The notes under the pieces were generated by a model. The model was not told the origin of the DNA. It saw only the letters and a list, made by a program, of their open reading frames with translations, and did not search any database. A DNA stretch of 64,000 bases. Source: Pseudomonadota bacterium. GTDB taxonomy: Bacteria; Pseudomonadota; Gammaproteobacteria; Burkholderiales; Burkholderiaceae_B. Numbering within the stretch: the first letter of the stretch is position 1; each line of letters opens with the position of its first letter. The translations under genes and the position numbers were made by a program. Positions 60,565 through 64,000 of this stretch are shown here, piece by piece. The stretch covers positions 124,001 to 188,000 of the forward strand of contig JAEXRL010000028.1 of assembly GCA_023440825.1 (NCBI GenBank). The letters are read 5' to 3'.

Positions 60565-62328
60565 TTAAGGTCGATTATCTCCTGGTAACTCCTCCATACC
60601 TCTCCAATGGATACACTTCTCAGGTAGAACTGCCCCCTCAACCCCTACTAAATAATCAAGAAGAGATTTTACTCTTTCTTTGGCTTTAACATCAATACTG
60701 ATCTTTAAAAAGGCATTGTAAGGTTTCTCACTCCTGACCTCTTCATTAAATATTGCAGTTTCAAAACATGTGTCACAGGCCACTAAATTAACATTTCCCT
60801 CAGCATTCTCAAATCCTAAAACTCCTTCAATAGTTTTATTCATTCCCCAGGCAGGATTTTTCTTCCCTTTATCTGTTAATCGTGTATCAAGGTCATGAAG
60901 AATACTAAATCCCTTGGAAAACTGAAGAAGAACTTTCGCAACAGAAGGAATAATTCCTTTCCCTCTGGCTCTTATTATTTGCAAGTCTCCATACAGATCA
61001 GGGTATTGTTCTTTAATTATTGAAAAGGCTGTATATTCTGTATCTCCCTCAACAACAACTTGCCTCCCACCAAAGAAAAACTCATGTAAATATGGATCAC
61101 ATATATTCAGAAGTTTGAGATTTTTTTTATCATCTTCATCCAATTTTGCACGACTAGGCCTATACAAGGTAGTACTGTTTACATCACTCCCCTCATCTCT
61201 AAAAACCCTAATAATTGTTGTATTGTTTTTCGATAAATCAATAAATATAGGTGAGTGAGATGTTATCATTACCTGCCAATTTCCACTTTCTGGAAGGGCA
61301 TATAACACAGAACGTGCTTCTCTTATTGCCGAAGGATGTAAACATATTTCTGGCTCATCAAGAAGAAGAACATGTGGCCTGGAATTTTTTTCATCAGCAT
61401 AATCTGATAAATACTTCAGTGCTGCCCATAATAGGGTACGTCTTGCCCCACTCCCCTGATGCTCAATTGTAGAAAAATAGCCATTTTCAGGTCCCATTAA
61501 AAGTTCGGCATTACTTTTAAATGGCTGATAGCTGTTTTCAATATCAGCATCTTGTTTTGCGTCGAATTTAACCTTATGCTTTGGAAATAATCTAGACAAG
61601 TAATTTGAAATTTCATCTTCAATTGTTTTTATCTCATTCTCTGTCGCCTCTAAAGCCTTAGCTTGAAGGGATTTTATTCCATCAAGAATTAAGTCGTAAT
61701 CGGACTTCTCTTGAGCTGGATCTGTTTTTATTCCGGTTATTTTGTCTTTTAAAAGGCTGGTTATTAACTTGGTTATTTCAGACGCCTGTTTCTCTGGAGT
61801 TGAGAACGCATCTATCCTGTGAGGCAATGGACGCCGAGAGTTTGCTATATTAGGAGCGCCCCAAGGAACCTGATCATCCCAAGAATCTTTATGAGTATCG
61901 TAGCCCTGCCTTTTCGGGTCTTTATTAGGACTATCCCATGTCCATTTCTCACGAATCAACCACTCACCATCAGCAGTTTCCTTTATCCATCTATCCCCTG
62001 GAGCCTTATCAAAGACAATTGTATGCAGCTCAATTGTAGGTAGGTTATCCGCATTAATCTGACCATTTGGAAAATCATTTATTGTTAACTTACCCTCCTT
62101 GGAACCATGAGACATAACCGTTTCATAGGCTCTTAATATACTGCTCTTCCCAACGTTATTCGGACCAACCAGCACTACGATATCATCTAACTCTATCTCT
62201 ACTTCTTTTGCTCCTATAGATCTAAAGTTCTGGATAATTAGTTTATGCAAACGGGGTCGAGGAGTATTGCTATCATCACTTACCAAAGCAACTTCTTCCA
62301 CTACCGATTTTTTTGATCTAGTAGCCAC
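60565..62328 (-). CDS. OLD family ATPase/TOPRIM nuclease, stand-alone
   Basis: 587 residues. N-terminal ABC-type ATPase: LHKLIIQNFRSIGAKEVEIELDD, Walker A VGPNNVGKSS, signature GSGARRTLLWAAL, Walker B VLLLDEPEICLHP, and the switch His in VMITSHSPIF. C-terminal TOPRIM nuclease: VVVEGDTEYTAFSIIKE gives the catalytic Glu and LHDLDTR the DxD. OLD nucleases act in phage defence (Gabija GajA, P2 Old); class 2 needs a UvrD-like helicase beside it, absent here, so class 1 is likely. GTG 62328 is preferred over TTG 62343 because GGAGG lies eight bases before it. Confidence 0.9.
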   Translation of the reverse strand: MATRSKKSVVEEVALVSDDSNTPRPRLHKLIIQNFRSIGAKEVEIELDDIVVLVGPNNVGKSSILRAYETVMSHGSKEGKLTINDFPNGQINADNLPTIELHTIVFDKAPGDRWIKETADGEWLIREKWTWDSPNKDPKRQGYDTHKDSWDDQVPWGAPNIANSRRPLPHRIDAFSTPEKQASEITKLITSLLKDKITGIKTDPAQEKSDYDLILDGIKSLQAKALEATENEIKTIEDEISNYLSRLFPKHKVKFDAKQDADIENSYQPFKSNAELLMGPENGYFSTIEHQGSGARRTLLWAALKYLSDYADEKNSRPHVLLLDEPEICLHPSAIREARSVLYALPESGNWQVMITSHSPIFIDLSKNNTTIIRVFRDEGSDVNSTTLYRPSRAKLDEDDKKNLKLLNICDPYLHEFFFGGRQVVVEGDTEYTAFSIIKEQYPDLYGDLQIIRARGKGIIPSVAKVLLQFSKGFSILHDLDTRLTDKGKKNPAWGMNKTIEGVLGFENAEGNVNLVACDTCFETAIFNEEVRSEKPYNAFLKISIDVKAKERVKSLLDYLVGVEGAVLPEKCIHWRGMEELPGDNRP

Positions 62329-62400
62329 AAAACCATCCTCCAAAAACAGGTCTAGTAATATTAGTTAATGATTGCAAAGTGAAGTTCCAATAGGAAACAG

Positions 62401-62423
62401 CTCAAGTGAGAAAATAATTCTCA
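62401..62423. promoter_or_regulatory. palindromes upstream of the OLD nuclease gene, candidate operator
   Basis: CTCA-AG-TGAG (62401-62410) overlaps TGAGAA-AATAA-TTCTCA (62407-62423) about 75 bases before the start codon, in an A+T-rich promoter-like stretch. No repressor gene is adjacent. Confidence 0.35.
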
Positions 62424-62525
62424 GAAAAAATAAATAATTAACATTCACTCAAGATCGTTATAACATAAATAATTTCAAAAAGTAACATTTTATGGAAATT
62501 GTTGTTCCCGCTCGCCGCTAGGCAG

Positions 62526-62554
62526 GGTTACAGGGAAAAAGCCCCTGCAACCCA
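62526..62554. repeat. hairpin in the island intergenic region
   Basis: GGGTT-A-CAGGG / CCCTG-C-AACCC, ten pairs with one A/C mismatch, loop of seven bases. It stands 27 bases before the three-way element and may be part of it. Confidence 0.5.
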
Positions 62555-62581
62555 ACCTACAGCGTGTTTTATCAGGATTGT

Positions 62582-62657
62582 GTCAAGGATTCGCTACGCC
62601 GGGTACTCACCCGGTCTCGGCCATTCCGGGCTACGGCTTCCGTGCCCGTCCTTGACA
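62582..62657. repeat. three-way-junction element
   Basis: Outer arms TGTCAAGGA (62582-62590)/TCCTTGACA (62649-62657) enclose two hairpins: CCGGGT (62600-62605)/ACCCGG (62610-62615), and a second with CGGGC (62628-62632)/GCCCG (62644-62648) extended by ACGG/CCGT around a CTT loop. G+C-rich within A+T-rich DNA. No protein gene lies in 62329-62763. Could be a structured RNA, a replication or transfer origin part, or a recombination site. Confidence 0.6.
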
Positions 62658-62763
62658 TGACAACATTGCCTCAGAGTACAGGTTTGGTGACACAACTCAG
62701 CTAACCAGGTAGAGATCCTGTCACCATTTTGTTTAAGCACAGACTGAATTGTAAAAATCCTAA

Positions 62764-62943
62764 TTAACTCTCTTTTTTGGCTTGTTGGTAAAGTCGATTT
62801 ATAAATTCTTGAAAATTGATTTCACCAGAAATATATTTTTCTGACTCAACTAATGCATCTTCTGGTACAGGAAAACCCTCAAGTCGTACTGAGGCCAGGG
62901 CAAAATCAGCAGCGGCTCTACGTTCTATCTGGTTAGAACTCAT
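62764..62943 (-). CDS. VbhA-like Fic antitoxin (orphan)
   Basis: 59 residues. Fits the VbhA antitoxin family along its length: NQIERRAAADFALASVRLEGF contains the inhibitory motif [S/T]xxxE[G/N] (SVRLEG), whose Glu blocks ATP binding in the Fic AMP-transferase, and EKYISGEINFQEFINRL is the usual C-terminal helix pair. Its toxin should lie directly downstream, but none of the Fic motif (HPFxxGNGR) is present, so it is an orphan here. ATG 62943 is chosen for GGAGAGG just upstream; ATG 62967, overlapping the eexN stop, is the alternative. Confidence 0.75.
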   Translation of the reverse strand: MSSNQIERRAAADFALASVRLEGFPVPEDALVESEKYISGEINFQEFINRLYQQAKKES

Positions 62944-62963
62944 AAACCTCTCCGGGTTTTTGA

Positions 62964-63248
62964 TCATTTTCCTAAAACGCTCAAATCTGAAGGCTTAAGA
63001 ACCTCTAGTTCAGTATAAGTGTTTCTGCTAGGACTAACCTCAAGTGCTGTATTCGCTTTGGTGGCATTGATGCAGTTATCTGATGTGGCGGCTTTTGCAC
63101 CCATTTTATTTCTACATTTTTCAAGCATTGCTTTACGCTCAATATCGTGGGTTTTATAGTAGTCAACAGTTTGTGTTGCTTCACTCTCACTACAACCAGC
63201 GAGAATTGCTACAGAAAACATCAACGTAGAAATTAGTGATTTTTTCAT
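62964..63248 (-). CDS. EexN family entry-exclusion lipoprotein
   Basis: 94 residues. Signal peptide with lipobox AILAGC, then the EexN core: VDYYKTHDIERKAMLEKCRNK and DNCINATKANTAL, with two Cys (EKCRN, DNCIN) as in the family. EexN/TrbK-like proteins sit in the inner membrane of cells holding a conjugative element and stop uptake of the same element. It lies just before the VbhA-like gene (stop and start overlap), a pairing found in conjugative type IV secretion loci. The rest of a transfer system is not in view. Confidence 0.75.
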   Translation of the reverse strand: MKKSLISTLMFSVAILAGCSESEATQTVDYYKTHDIERKAMLEKCRNKMGAKAATSDNCINATKANTALEVSPSRNTYTELEVLKPSDLSVLGK

Positions 63249-63414
63249 TTCGAAAACTCGCCATCCCAGAAAGGTTTGATCAGTTTTAAGAACAATTCTC
63301 CCTGCTTCAGCTTATATGGTCAACTCGCATCAAAACCTTGGTCATGAGCAAGGGCTATGAGTTAGCTTCAGGAACTCTCTGTATTTGAAGCACTAAAAGA
63401 ATTTCACTTCTGGA

Positions 63415-63720
63415 TTATTCATAGCCAGTAGTGTGCAGGAACCTAGGTAGAAAACTGAAGCCGTCACGGGTACTAGAGTCTTTACTTTCGGTGAGTCCAC
63501 CTAAAACAATGACATCACCATCCTCCATGCTTACTTTTGTTTTTAGTTCTCGTTTAGTTAATGTTGGTGAGTTATTGACCCCAGTAGTTGTTTTTACTAA
63601 GTTGGGAAGCTGCTGTGTGATATCTAAATCAAGAGTGCTATCTTGCACTACAGGTCGAACGTAAAATATCACGCCGGAACTTCGGTAGAGGATAGCCGTG
63701 AACGTGTTATTGCAGTGTTT
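63415..63720 (-). pseudogene. C-terminal fragment of a type IV pilus/secretion secretin
   Basis: The frame (reading NTFTAILYRSSGVIFYVRP onward from near 63705) has clear secretin C-domain features: VVQDSTLDLDITQQLPNLVKTT, SPTLTKRELKTKVSMEDGDVIVLGGL. It has no N-terminal domains, no start, and stops at TAA 63415 a few residues before the usual end. It is closest to PilN/BfpB-type secretins of conjugative pilus clusters. A remnant, not a working gene. Confidence 0.7.
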
Positions 63721-63739
63721 AGAGTTGTTCGGGGGAACA

Positions 63740-63970
63740 ACTACAAGGGGGCAGAGGAAGAAACAGGAATCCCTGCGACGAACTGGTAGACGTGTATGCA
63801 GACGGGTGCAACAGCCTACCGTGGAGATGATTGAGACGCTGGCAAAAAAACGCCCCTATTTCTTGCGTTGGATCATGACTGGCCGCGCACAAATCTTTTA
63901 TTAAGTCAGCCCACACGCACGATCGATAGCAGGACAAATTAGCCCGTGCTATGCGGGGGGGGACAAGCGC
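63740..63970 (+). pseudogene. possible remnant of an XRE-type DNA-binding protein
   Basis: A short frame with TVEMIETLAKKRPYFLRWIMTGRA resembles the C-terminal half of small phage-like XRE regulators, which often end ...WLxTGxxxxxxGQISP; after a TAA (63902-63904) the same frame reads IAGQISPCYAGGDK. This suggests a gene broken by a stop codon, but the match is short and low in confidence. Confidence 0.28.
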
Positions 63971-64000
63971 CGGCAAGAAGCAGCCAAGTAAGCTAATGGC

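Larger units (their letters stand above)
60352..64000. mobile_element. left end of an integrated genomic island (right end outside window)
   Basis: Starts at the tRNA 3' scar. Content is visibly A+T-richer than the rest and made of accessory genes: OLD-type nuclease, VbhA-like antitoxin, EexN-like lipoprotein and pilus secretin fragment. No integrase is visible in this end; it would be expected near the rebuilt tRNA gene at the far end. 60352-60564 holds no recognisable gene. Confidence 0.65.

Noticed and set aside
60565..62328. Gabija or PARIS defence system
   Set aside because: The protein has the ATPase/TOPRIM layout of GajA, but no UvrD-like GajB gene or other system partner lies on either side within the window.
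62407..62423. Fur box before the OLD nuclease gene
   Set aside because: TGAGAA...TTCTCA resembles a Fur half-site pair, but the spacer is five bases, not the three of the standard arrangement; listed only as a generic palindrome.
63719..63976. 85-codon minus-strand ORF at the right end
   Set aside because: Low-complexity Ser/Pro/Cys-rich product without domain or ribosome site; the plus-strand frame has better, though weak, protein likeness.

Overview
The window reads as a chromosomal segment of a beta-proteobacterium of the order Burkholderiales, most likely family Alcaligenaceae (Alcaligenes/Paenalcaligenes/Bordetella side). The reasons are the gene orders recA-recX-(metR)-DUF2889-sucC-sucD and hemC-hemD-hemX-hemY-ppa, a Bug-type (TctC) solute receptor, and the TonB receptor-DUF3649-PepSY-DUF3325 cluster. 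The genus is an inference.

Layout. 1-8.3 kb: tail of a gamma-glutamyltransferase, a class III aminotransferase, an NlpD-like lipoprotein, rnr, rlmB and a cystathionine gamma-synthase-like enzyme. 8.3-9.8 kb: hupB and two tandem tRNA-Val(UAC) genes, each with its own promoter and an unusual structured leader. 9.8-21.8 kb: DUF445, nudC, an HpaR-like MarR regulator, rdgC, recA (with a LexA box)-recX, metR, DUF2889, sucCD and a GntP permease. 22-28.1 kb: a 41-codon ORF coupled to hemC-hemD-hemX-hemY, then ppa and an FAH-family hydrolase. 28-32.8 kb: small membrane proteins, a divergent epimerase/LysR pair, and a ZIP metal transporter with a Fur-like box inside its promoter.

32.8-43.4 kb is an uncharacterised catabolic region. 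It holds two CaiB/BaiF CoA-transferases, an atypical crotonase, a fused double acyl-CoA dehydrogenase, a LigI-like amidohydrolase, a carboxymuconolactone decarboxylase-like protein, a GST, a flavin reductase, a Bug receptor and a GntR regulator. Together they look like CoA activation, desaturation/hydration and hydrolysis of an imported carboxylic acid. A divergent MocR regulator/BenE transporter pair follows, then glyA, a sufE-like gene and a sirtuin.

49-53.3 kb is a stress block: soxR overlapping a PPC-repeat protein gene, a perfect SoxR operator in front of doxX, then csbD and a BON-domain gene. 53.3-59.5 kb is an iron-type uptake cluster: TetR regulator with two operators, TonB receptor with Fur-like box, DUF3649, PepSY, DUF3325 and a YncE-like lipoprotein.

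From about 60.3 kb to the right edge the composition becomes A+T-rich. The boundary is a 49-nt 3' piece of a tRNA gene with its terminator, which is the usual scar of an integrated element. The island part in view carries a stand-alone OLD-type ATPase/TOPRIM nuclease, a multi-hairpin DNA/RNA element, an orphan VbhA-like Fic antitoxin, an EexN-like entry-exclusion lipoprotein, and broken pieces of a pilus secretin and perhaps a regulator. The other end lies outside the window.

No rRNA genes, CRISPR arrays, intact transposases or integrases were seen. All identifications rest on motif reading by eye; no database search was run.
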